DNA of 64,000 nucleotides from JASLDZ01 sp964242625 (GTDB lineage: Bacteria > Pseudomonadota > Alphaproteobacteria > Caulobacterales > Caulobacteraceae). The stretch is taken from contig CAXTAO010000007.1 in assembly GCA_964242625.1 (NCBI GenBank), positions 1 to 64,000 on the forward strand, given 5' to 3'. Below, one piece after another: positions 1-6,810 of the stretch; the first letter of the stretch is position 1; each line of letters begins with the position of its first letter. The notes beneath the pieces are model-generated. The model made no database searches and had not been told where the DNA came from. It worked only from the letters and a program-made list of their open reading frames with translations. Made by a program: the position numbers and the translations under genes.

Positions 1-40
1 GCTGAACCACGTCCTAAGCTGAGGCAGGAACGTCCGCTAC

Positions 41-71
41 TCGGAGTCGAGCCGACGTCCGCTTCTGGCGC
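41..71 (+). repeat. Intergenic stem-loop repeat, copy 1
   Basis: This copy belongs to a family of about 32-bp imperfect palindromes found in the left third of the window. The best copies follow GGAGCG, then AAGCCAACGT, then CCGCTCCTGGCGC, so that GGAGCG can pair with CGCTCC. This copy reads GGAGTCGAGCCGACGTCCGC followed by TTCTGGCGC and is degenerate in its left arm. It lies just after the stop codon of the molybdenum oxidase gene. Confidence 0.6.
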
Positions 72-79
72 TTCACCGC

Positions 80-1171
80 CTACTCGACGGTGACGTGAAT
101 CCGGTGGCTGTGCGCGGCCAGGTAGCCCGGGTAGTTCCAGGTGTCGTCGGGCCTGTCGGGCTGCGTCTGCATGGCCGAGTCGAAGGCGCGGACCACGAGC
201 TCGTGCTCGCCCCTCGCCAGCTCGGCGTCCATCCGCCAGAGCGTCCAGGCGTGGGGCTGGGTGGAGTCCTGCTCAAGCCGTGCCTGGGACCAGTTGCGGC
301 CGCCGTCGAGCGAGACGTCCACCCGCTTGATCGCCCGCTCAGAGGCGGTGGCCCACCCCCGCAGGGTGAGCGCACCCGCCTTCAGCCGGGCGCCGCGCTG
401 CGGTTCGCAGATGGCCGAGTTGAGCGGCATGGCGTCGATCGTGAGGCCCGCATCCCAGTCCGCCTCCCCTTTGGCGACTTTTGGCGGGAACAGCTTGTAG
501 TCCTTGCGCTGGATCGGGCTCTCGGCAGGCTCGCCTTGGACCCTGATCTCCTGCACCCACTTGGCGCTGCGCACGCCGGCGTACCCCGGCACGACCACGC
601 GCAGCGGGTGGCCGTGCTCCGGGGTGAGCGGCTCGCCGTTCATCGCGTAGGCCAGCAGAACATCATCTGTCAGCGCCTTCGCCATGCCGATGGAGACGCC
701 GTAGCGGCCCCTCTCGCCCTCCACCTCGATCTCGTCGGGGCTGTAAAACGCCACCTGCAGGTGCGCGTCCGTCGCGGCGCCGGCGGCGGCCAAGACGTTG
801 CGCAGCGGCGCCCCTGTCCAACGGACGTTGCCCACTGCGCCGCCCGCCCAAGGATCGCCCTCGGTCGGAGCCACCTCCTGCAGGTCAGCGCGGCGGTTGC
901 CGGCGCACTGCAGGCCCGATGTGACGGAGCGGGCGGTGAAGCGGGCGCGAAGCTCGGCCACGGAGACCTCGAGCGGGCGGGTCACCCGGCCCGTCACCTT
1001 CAACCGGTGGGTCGCCTCATCAAGATGTTGAACTTCGCCGTGAGTGCGGACGTAGAGGTCCCGCTGCGGCGTTATGAAAGACACGACAAGCCTGTCCAAC
1101 GGCGTCTCCGCGTTGAACGGCTGGTGCGAGTGGACCTTGAGGGTGGTCTCGGCCTGTCTGGGTTCGTTCAT
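80..1171 (-). CDS. Sulfite-oxidase-family molybdopterin oxidoreductase
   Basis: This 363-residue protein matches the eukaryotic-type sulfite oxidase fold. A molybdopterin domain spans about residues 25-235 and a C-terminal Ig-like dimerisation domain about 245-360. Cys89 in the motif LQCAGNRR is the expected molybdenum thiolate ligand. There is no heme b5 domain and no signal peptide, so it is probably a soluble enzyme that passes electrons to an external acceptor. The frame is open further upstream to 1333, but the residues before Met55 look like translated non-coding DNA and overlap a repeat, so I chose the ATG at 1171. No strong ribosome binding site is visible. The substrate could be sulfite or another oxyanion; the sequence does not decide this. 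Confidence 0.85.
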   Translation of the reverse strand: MNEPRQAETTLKVHSHQPFNAETPLDRLVVSFITPQRDLYVRTHGEVQHLDEATHRLKVTGRVTRPLEVSVAELRARFTARSVTSGLQCAGNRRADLQEVAPTEGDPWAGGAVGNVRWTGAPLRNVLAAAGAATDAHLQVAFYSPDEIEVEGERGRYGVSIGMAKALTDDVLLAYAMNGEPLTPEHGHPLRVVVPGYAGVRSAKWVQEIRVQGEPAESPIQRKDYKLFPPKVAKGEADWDAGLTIDAMPLNSAICEPQRGARLKAGALTLRGWATASERAIKRVDVSLDGGRNWSQARLEQDSTQPHAWTLWRMDAELARGEHELVVRAFDSAMQTQPDRPDDTWNYPGYLAAHSHRIHVTVE

Positions 1172-1244
1172 GTAAGCCCAACGCGATCGAGGCCGCTTCG
1201 GGCGCCGCGAGTCAGCTACGCGGCTGAATTCCAATGTCGCGAAG

Positions 1245-1277
1245 GCGGAGGGAAGCCAAACTTCCGCTTCTGGCGCA
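1245..1277 (+). repeat. Intergenic stem-loop repeat, copy 2
   Basis: Copy of the same family, reading GGAGGGAAGCCAAACTTCCG followed by CTTCTGGCGC. It lies upstream of the molybdenum oxidase start and before the NTF2-like gene, so it sits between two divergent genes. Confidence 0.55.
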
Positions 1278-1397
1278 GAACTGCCGGCCCCGCATCGAGG
1301 CGCACCGAATTGGGAAGCGGATGTGTCGGGCACCTGAGGAGGTGGAGCGCCGCCATTCGGCGTGGTTGGGTGAGGTGAGCCTGGAAGGGGTGCGGCG

Positions 1398-1826
1398 ATG
1401 TCGCAATCAAACGAGATCAGCGCCTTGGCGCGGAACTATACCGAGGCTGTGCTGGCGAAGGACGCTCAACGACTGGCGGCGCTATACGGTGCAAACGTCA
1501 GGGTTTTCGACGCCTGGGGGTCACGTCCATACATAGGCCTCCCCGCATGGCGCGTTGCGTTGGATGGGTGGTTGACGTCGCTGGACGAGGAGGAGCGCGT
1601 CCAGGCGTCATTCAACGATGTCGACATCCTCAGCCAATCAGAGACGGGTTGGCTGACTGCACTTGTCACCTACGCGGCTTTGAACCGGACGGGCGAGACT
1701 GTTCGATGGATGCAGAACCGCCTGAGCTGGGCCGTCGCACGATCGGATAGCGGCTGGATGATCGTGCACGAACATAGCTCCGTGCCAGTCGGCCCAGACC
1801 TAAAGGGCGTGCTCCAGCCAAAGTGA
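1398..1826 (+). CDS. SnoaL/NTF2-like (DUF4440-type) protein
   Basis: A 142-residue protein with the length and pattern of the nuclear transport factor 2 superfamily. It has an N-terminal helix containing LARNYTEAVLAKD and LAALYG, a central WxxALDGWLTSL segment, and paired strands ending in MQNRLSWAVARSDSGWMIVHEHSS. Members form small alpha+beta cones that act as isomerases, cyclases or unknown ligand-binding proteins. The ATG at 1398 is preceded by GGAAGGGG at a suitable distance. It is divergent from the molybdenum oxidase and appears monocistronic. The fold is fairly secure; the ligand or reaction cannot be inferred. Confidence 0.8.
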   Translation: MSQSNEISALARNYTEAVLAKDAQRLAALYGANVRVFDAWGSRPYIGLPAWRVALDGWLTSLDEEERVQASFNDVDILSQSETGWLTALVTYAALNRTGETVRWMQNRLSWAVARSDSGWMIVHEHSSVPVGPDLKGVLQPK

Positions 1827-1950
1827 ACGAGAAGCGTCCCGTGTCCGGTGCGGGCCTGACCTGGAGGAACAGTGTCGGCCGGGGCAGTGTCAGACTAACG
1901 GGCGGGTAGGGAAGCGCGGGCCAGCGTGGGCCATGGCCCGCCCGCTGCCG

Positions 1951-2120
1951 CGCTTGCCCTTTCGCCGATTCAACTCCTCGGCGGAGGTGATCCGGCTCGT
2001 GGTGATGATGTAGGTCCGCTATCCGCTGTCGCTGCGCAACGCCGAGAGCCAGCCGCACGAGCGCGGCATCGAGGCCATGAGACGGAGCGCTTCTGGTGGA
2101 ACCGCTTCGGGCCAGAGTAG
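1951..2120 (+). pseudogene. IS6-family transposase remnant (N-terminal part)
   Basis: Translating from 1951 gives LPFRRFNSSAEVIRLVVMM, a stop codon at 2011-2013, then VRYPLSLRNAE and HERGIE. After a frameshift the reading continues as HETERFWWNRFGPE and stops at 2120. This is the N-terminal signature of IS6/IS26-type transposases (a segment ending HETVRFWWNRFGP). The DDE catalytic core is missing, as are recognisable terminal inverted repeats. It is therefore a decayed insertion-sequence fragment with one in-frame stop and one frameshift. Confidence 0.75.
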
Positions 2121-2538
2121 ATGTACCTGGGCCCGGTTTTCAGGCCGCGTTAACGAGTGGCCAGGTATTTGGGACCGCCCGCGCGCCGTCCTAGCTCCTC
2201 CTCTGCCTCGAGTTTGAGCCGCCTGCTGCCTCCAAGACGGGGGCGAGCAGGGGCGGAGCCAGCCTCGGCACATTTGGTCTGAAGTGCACGCCGACATCCT
2301 ATTCAAGGCGGGGCGTCTACCGCCGCCGTGGGACGACGCATAGCGCTCGCGCCCGTCAGCGCGGCGCTCGCGAAGGCTCGAGCCCCCGGGGCCGATCACG
2401 AGGGCGAACTCGCCTTCACGGCGAAGTTCGGTTGCCTCATGGTGAACATGTGTCAAGTGTGTGGCTCCGCGCGTGGCGTAGGCGGGCAGACGCTCATCGA
2501 GCTTCGGCATCGCGCCAAGTTCATCGGGAGACATGTGG
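2121..2538. other. Non-coding gap after the transposase remnant
   Basis: About 420 bp with no gene I can support. The open frames on both strands here are low-complexity and match no family I recognise. The only functional signal is GGGAG at 2526-2530, which serves the next gene. Confidence 0.5.
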
Positions 2539-3438
2539 ATGCTACGCGCTTCTTTCGCCGCCGGTGCGGCAGTCGCACTTCTTTTAACAGCAGGTGCCGC
2601 ATCGGCTGGCGTTTACGCCGCTGACAATCCCACTGGCAGCGGGATTTACGGCATCGTTCAGTTCGATAACAATCTAGGCGTCACGGGTACGTTTCTGACC
2701 TCTGACCATGTCAATGGGGTCACTTACAACGGCGGCGACGCCTATGTTAGCACCGACAGTGGCGTGGCTCGTTACTCGTCGTCCGGTGATGAGCAAGTGA
2801 GCTATGCGAATGTGGGTGACGACCATTTCGCGGACGTTGCTTCGCGCGGAAGCGGAATTATCGCCGCAGATAACACCGGTGACGGTCTGTCGGGTGTTGT
2901 GCTCTTCGACAGCAACTTGGATGTGTCCAGCACCTTTCTCACCGACTCAGCTGTACTCGGGCTGACGAGTGATGGTAGCGATATCTTTGCAAGCCTCTCC
3001 AATGGTGTATTCGAGTATGACGCCAGCGGCAACATTCTCGCTAGTTATATGAATGTCGGAGATGACCTTTTCGGATCGCTCTCATTCGCCAACGGCATTC
3101 TGTATGCCGCCGACAACACTGGAAGCGGCCTCTCTGGCGTCGTTGAATTTGGAGCCGACTTCAATGTCGAACATACGTTCCTCACCGAAGGCTACGTCGC
3201 TGGGCTCGCTGCAGACGGGTCTAGCGTCTACGCGAGCCTAGCGACTGGCGTGGCCAAGTACGACAAGGACGGCAATCTGCTCGCAACCTACGCAAATGTT
3301 GGTAACGACAGCTTTGGTGCCCTGGCCATCGCTCCCGCCGCACCCGAGCCCACAACCTGGGCTCTGATGATGGCCGGTGTGGGTCTCGCTGGCTTCGCCC
3401 TGCGTCGCCGCCGCGAAGGCACGCTCGCCGCCGCCTAA
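2539..3438 (+). CDS. PEPxxWA-CTERM sorting domain protein with three internal repeats
   Basis: A secreted protein of about 299 residues with a signal peptide (MLRASFAAGAAVALLL, cleavage near ASA). The C-terminus carries PEPTTWALMMAGVGLAGF followed by ALRRRR, the PEPxxWA-CTERM signal recognised by an exosortase. The body consists of three repeats of about 80 residues. Each begins AADNxTGxGLSGVVxFD, continues with TFLT, then GVxxYDxxGN and YANVGDDxFG; this could be a small beta-propeller. ATG codons occur at 2533 and 2539; GGGAG lies 8 bp before 2539 and only 2 bp before 2533, so 2539 is preferred. The gene looks less GC-rich than its neighbours, which may indicate transfer. No exosortase gene is in the window. 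Confidence 0.85.
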   Translation: MLRASFAAGAAVALLLTAGAASAGVYAADNPTGSGIYGIVQFDNNLGVTGTFLTSDHVNGVTYNGGDAYVSTDSGVARYSSSGDEQVSYANVGDDHFADVASRGSGIIAADNTGDGLSGVVLFDSNLDVSSTFLTDSAVLGLTSDGSDIFASLSNGVFEYDASGNILASYMNVGDDLFGSLSFANGILYAADNTGSGLSGVVEFGADFNVEHTFLTEGYVAGLAADGSSVYASLATGVAKYDKDGNLLATYANVGNDSFGALAIAPAAPEPTTWALMMAGVGLAGFALRRRREGTLAAA

Positions 3439-3461
3439 GCGCGCCGTCCAGTCCGCACGCT

Positions 3462-3494
3462 CAGCCCCTCGGCTCCGGCCGGGGGGCTTTCTTT
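3462..3494 (+). terminator. Rho-independent terminator after the PEP-CTERM gene
   Basis: AGCCCC at 3462-3467 pairs with GGGGCT at 3483-3488 across a GC-rich loop and is followed by TTTCTTTAT. It lies 24 bp after the stop codon of the PEP-CTERM gene. Confidence 0.75.
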
Positions 3495-3567
3495 ATGCGG
3501 GCAGACCGGCCCACCCGCGCGCCGCGGCTCAGTGGCGGATCGGCTTACGTGCTAGCTGATAATTGAC

Positions 3568-4041
3568 TTAGCTCCACCCAGGCGATTTCAGCTGACCCGC
3601 ATCTAGGTGTTGGAGAATACGCCTCAGTGCGGCAACATCATTCTCGTCTTCTGCGCTCCCGAGCGCGTCCTGCAGCACCACGCGAACGTCGTCGGCTTCG
3701 ACCCGCTCCATCTCCCAATTCGGATATAATCGCCCGCGCCTCTCCTCGCTGAGGTCCAGCGGGACGACATCGTAATGGCGTGGATCGCCATGCAGGTTAG
3801 CGATCAGATTTCGCATCTGGGCGGAGGGGCCCTCGATCCACTGGAAGAAGACGCCGCTGCCGAAAACTAGCACCCCGGTGATGCCGCGGGCGCGATTGTG
3901 TTGTTGAGCCCACTCGACGATTCGGCCGACCTCAGCGTCGTCGACGCCTTGAGCGGCACGACTGCAGTAGACAAAAGTCAAAAGTGTGGGCGTAGCCTCG
4001 TAAACGTCCGCTGCGCCTGGGATCCCGAATTCGTCATACAT
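3568..4041 (-). CDS. Short BLUF-domain blue-light photoreceptor
   Basis: A 157-residue protein that is almost entirely one BLUF domain (blue light using FAD), about residues 18-115, with a short helical tail. Tyr25, Asn49 and Gln67 occupy the flavin hydrogen-bonding positions; their spacing matches AppA Tyr21, Asn45 and Gln63 exactly. Typical motifs TFVYCSRA, ARGITGVLVF and FFQWIEGP are present. No output domain is fused, so signalling must go through a partner protein, as in other short BLUF proteins. The ATG at 4041 follows GGAG about 11 bp upstream. No obvious partner lies next to it. Confidence 0.92.
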   Translation of the reverse strand: MYDEFGIPGAADVYEATPTLLTFVYCSRAAQGVDDAEVGRIVEWAQQHNRARGITGVLVFGSGVFFQWIEGPSAQMRNLIANLHGDPRHYDVVPLDLSEERRGRLYPNWEMERVEADDVRVVLQDALGSAEDENDVAALRRILQHLDAGQLKSPGWS

Positions 4042-4179
4042 GGGGTGGCTACTCCGTAAGCTAGGTAGGTCTCACCGCGTGGTGAGTCAGGACCAGCGAG
4101 AACTAGCTGGGATTTTGCAGTCGACGGTCTCGATCGTCACTACAGAAACAAACGACGATCGAGCTTTGCAGAGTGGTAC

Positions 4180-4443
4180 CTAGAGGCGAGGACATCCGCG
4201 ATAGGTAGCACGCCAGTGTCCGCGGTGGGGTCGAGGATCGCCAAGTCGACCGGCTATGTCGGTCAGGGCGGTCGCACCTACACAGCGGAAGTAGATGGAC
4301 GTCAGGAGCGTGATGTGTCCGCCGACCACAAGACACCCCAACCCGTGCCCCACAACCTCGTGAGCGACGGCGGCAAGGGTGGCGACGAGCACACCGATGC
4401 CCGCATCGGTGACCCGATCGCGGTGAGGTCCAGCCTGCGCCAC
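4180..4443 (-). pseudogene. Fragment of a membrane HExxGHG protein (possible metallopeptidase relative)
   Basis: The frame encodes a hydrophobic segment with AHEVVGHGLGCLVVGG followed by HITLLTSIYFRC and TALTDIAGR. This resembles the N-terminal membrane segment of larger HExxGHG membrane proteins that I know only as uncharacterised. The similarity ends abruptly after DIAGR, where a long hydrophobic continuation would be expected, and a stop follows within about 20 low-complexity residues. The start would be a GTG without a ribosome binding site. I read it as a truncated gene remnant; a very short intact protein is less likely. Confidence 0.4.
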
Positions 4444-4550
4444 AAGTGGTTAATGACACGGCCCAATTTCCGTGACAACAGCCGCAACAGGCCGGGAGTG
4501 TGTCAGGGCTGTGCCGCAGACATTGGTGACTCTTCTGAGAAGGGCCACTC

Positions 4551-4583
4551 CCCGGAGCGAAGCCATTAGCCGCTCCTGGCGCT
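4551..4583 (+). repeat. Intergenic stem-loop repeat, copy 3
   Basis: A clean copy: CCCGGAGCGAAGCCATTAGC followed by CGCTCCTGGCGC. GGAGCG and CGCTCC form the stem. It stands alone in non-coding DNA. Confidence 0.7.
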
Positions 4584-5098
4584 AGTCAGACGCGGCAGGC
4601 ACTTGCCGCTACTATCGCTTCTGATCTTGCAGCGCCTGGTTACTGGAAGACGGCGAAGTAAGTGATGTCGCTCCTAAAAGACTTGAGAACGATCAGTCGG
4701 TAGCCTGCAGCGGCAAGCTCGCACGTGAGGAACCGAGCGCAAGGTGACCGAGTCAGACTCCGCTACGGAGGAACCGATCGCTGGCAGCCTTATTTCGTCA
4801 ATGTTTCGCGGCGATTTATTTCGGCTTTCCCCTTTTTGGCTTACGAGCCTCTTTGTTGATTTAGGCCTGTCCCTTCGCCACGTGCTGTCGCCTTTGATGC
4901 TGAGTGCCGCAACGTCCGTTACCCCTTAAGGACTTTAAGTCAGGACCAAGCGTCAGCGAGTGTCCCGTTCCTGGAGCTTAGCTAATGCGCGCCTGGCGCA
5001 TCGAGCCGAAGCACACGCGTACTGCGCGTCGAGTCTGTAGAGGATGTTCAAGGCGACAGGGGAGCAATAAGCGGCTGTCGTCGGCTTTGCCATCCCGT
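4584..5098. other. Long non-coding gap
   Basis: More than 500 bp, locally AT-richer than the rest of the window (a T-rich stretch near 4800-4870). I see no convincing gene. A 36-codon minus-strand frame ending near 4641 and a 61-codon plus-strand frame at 4744 have no recognisable features. Confidence 0.5.
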
Positions 5099-5419
5099 TT
5101 AGCCGCGGGGCGCCAACATTGCGCAAAGACCGGTCAGAAGGACCAACGCACGGGCGCCGGCTAACTTGGTGTCGCCGTCTCGGAGCTCGCTGTTTAGGAC
5201 GGCGGCTGATGCAGCCGCCACCATCGCTCCGCCGAGGCGACGCGTGGCGCGTGGGATCATGAGGGTGCCACCGACCACCTCAACCAGTGCGACGAGACGC
5301 ATGTCGGACTGCGACCAGCCCAGGCCACGGAACATGCGATTGTACGAGCCTTCGCCCGCCAATTTATCGCCGCCCGCGATCGCGATCGCGGTCCCAAGCG
5401 CCGGGTAGATGATGGACAT
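5099..5419 (-). CDS. Small DoxX-like integral membrane protein
   Basis: A 106-residue hydrophobic protein with about three to four membrane segments: SIIYPALGTAIAIAGG near the start, LVALVEVVGGTLMIPRA in the middle and ALVLLTGLCAMLAP at the end. Short polar loops contain RMFRGLGWS and the pattern RATRRLGGA. The size and pattern resemble DoxX-like or DUF4267-like small membrane proteins, but I cannot assign a reaction. The ATG at 5419 follows GGAGACCTCC, a good ribosome binding site. It is monocistronic, with a repeat copy about 120 bp upstream. Confidence 0.7.
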   Translation of the reverse strand: MSIIYPALGTAIAIAGGDKLAGEGSYNRMFRGLGWSQSDMRLVALVEVVGGTLMIPRATRRLGGAMVAAASAAVLNSELRDGDTKLAGARALVLLTGLCAMLAPRG

Positions 5420-5536
5420 GGAGGTCTCCGGTCAGCGCCGTGCTAGCGCCCATCCGTCCAAACGCACCAGCGTCGCCCTCGGGCAATAAACTCGACCCCA
5501 AATCCCGGCCGACTCGAACCGGCGGCACGTCCGCTT

Positions 5537-5568
5537 GCCGGAGCGAAGCCAACGTCCGCTCCTGGCGC
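5537..5568 (+). repeat. Intergenic stem-loop repeat, copy 4
   Basis: The best-conserved copy: GCCGGAGCGAAGCCAACGTC followed by CGCTCCTGGCGC. GCC-GGAGCG pairs with CGCTCC-T-GGC through one bulged base. A second half-copy, ACGTCCGCTTG, lies directly before it. Confidence 0.7.
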
Positions 5569-5675
5569 TATCGTGCCTAAGCGTGTTGTGCGCACGCCGA
5601 AGCGGCGAGGACCCGGCACGGATCTGCGACGCATGCACGCATGCACGCCTGCGCTGCCTTCAGCCGCAACCCCGC

Positions 5676-6665
5676 TCAACGTGCCGGGGCCTCGGGTGCT
5701 AAGCGGAGGAAGCGCGCGGCGTTGTCGTGCAGGATGTCGCGCTTCTGTTCGGAGGTCAGGAACGGGGCCGCTCGGATGGCGGCCACCGCCGCGGGCAGGG
5801 CCTGCGGCCACACCATCTGATCGGAGCCGAACATGACTCGGCGACCGTAGCCCGCGTCGACCGGCCGTTTCAGGTAGCCCCAGAACTCCGCGCGCGGCTG
5901 CGTCCAGTCGATCACCGCCGTGTCTACGTACACCTGGGGGTGGGCATAGAGCAGGCCGATCATCCGGTCGGCGTTGGGCCAGCCCGCGTGCATGACGTAG
6001 AGCCGCAACTTCGGGTGGCGCGCCAAGACGTCGTCCAACAAAAGCGGGTCGGACAACTGCATGCGGTAGGCGGGCGCGGCGCCGATCACCGCCGCCCCCG
6101 GCGGCCCCGGGCCGACGTGAAGGCCGACGGGGATGTCGAACTCCTCCGCGAGCTTCCAGTAGGGCTCGAGCCGCGGGTCGTCCGGCGCGATCCCCTCGTA
6201 CTGCGGCGCGAGTTCGCCCAGGACGGCGAGGCGACCCTGCGCGTGCAGCTTGCGGAGCGTGGCCAGGGTGTCGGAGCCGGGCGCGCCCAGCATGATCCCC
6301 GGCAGGATGCGGTCGGGCGCCTCGCGCCGCCAGCGCTCCACGAGCTCGGGCGGACCGCTCGCCACCGCTACCGCGTCCAGCCGCTTCAGCGCCAGGAGGC
6401 TCTCTTCGCGCACTGCATCGTCGGTGGGGGCGGAGCTGAGCGGATGCGCGCAGGGCGGGTCGGTCTTGAAGATGGCGGCGAAGGACGCCTCCGGCCCCAG
6501 CCGCGCGTCGCGCACCGGCATCTGCGTGTAGGGCGCGCACACTCGCACCGGCGGCGGCCCCTGGTCGTCCGCATGCAGGGCGTGGAGGTGCATGTCGATG
6601 ATCGTCGCCGAAGCCAGCGACGCCGCAGCAGGCGGTGGCAGGGGCGCTTCTGCGGCCAACAGCAT
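5676..6665 (-). CDS. Amidohydrolase family 2 protein
   Basis: A 329-residue metal-dependent hydrolase of the amidohydrolase-2 (TIM-barrel) group. The first metal motif is DMHLHA (His26 and His28). Later metal or catalytic positions are in VGLHVG, MHAGWPN and FGSDQMVW, the last holding the conserved Asp. The barrel is close to full length. An N-terminal stretch rich in Ala and Pro precedes the HxH motif but is not a convincing signal peptide. The ATG at 6665 follows GGAGCG. Members hydrolyse or decarboxylate varied substrates, and the substrate here is unknown. It is monocistronic. Confidence 0.82.
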   Translation of the reverse strand: MLLAAEAPLPPPAAASLASATIIDMHLHALHADDQGPPPVRVCAPYTQMPVRDARLGPEASFAAIFKTDPPCAHPLSSAPTDDAVREESLLALKRLDAVAVASGPPELVERWRREAPDRILPGIMLGAPGSDTLATLRKLHAQGRLAVLGELAPQYEGIAPDDPRLEPYWKLAEEFDIPVGLHVGPGPPGAAVIGAAPAYRMQLSDPLLLDDVLARHPKLRLYVMHAGWPNADRMIGLLYAHPQVYVDTAVIDWTQPRAEFWGYLKRPVDAGYGRRVMFGSDQMVWPQALPAAVAAIRAAPFLTSEQKRDILHDNAARFLRLAPEAPAR

Positions 6666-6752
6666 CTCGCGCTCCGGTGCTGGTGTGGACCTTAGCTATA
6701 CTCCGCTGGTCGTCAAAGCTTAGGTCATCGACCTGCCTTCGGGAGGTCCGAT

Positions 6753-6786
6753 CTCCGGAGCGGCGCTAATGTCCGCTTCTGGCGCG
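6753..6786 (+). repeat. Intergenic stem-loop repeat, copy 5
   Basis: CTCCGGAGCGGCGCTAATGT followed by CCGCTTCTGGCGCG. It lies between the amidohydrolase start and the GH5 gene's stop. The stem is weakened by TTC in place of TCC on the right. Confidence 0.65.
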
Positions 6787-6810
6787 AAGGGGACGCTCCT
6801 TTGTCGTCCG

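Noticed and set aside
2019..2534. Long minus-strand open frame of 171 codons before the PEP-CTERM gene
   Set aside because: It overlaps the transposase remnant and the next gene's leader, has low-complexity Arg/Ser/Pro content and matches no family.
4216..4569. Plus-strand frame of 117 codons opposite the HExxGHG fragment
   Set aside because: It has no ribosome binding site and runs into the stem-loop repeat; the minus-strand reading has recognisable residues and this one does not.
4641..4750. Minus-strand 36-codon frame ending with AGYRLIVLKSFRSDITYFAV
   Set aside because: It looks protein-like but has no start codon or ribosome binding site and is too short to assign; it may be gene debris.
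4744..4929. Plus-strand frame of 61 codons with a hydrophobic middle
   Set aside because: Poor start context and no family resemblance in an AT-richer non-coding stretch.
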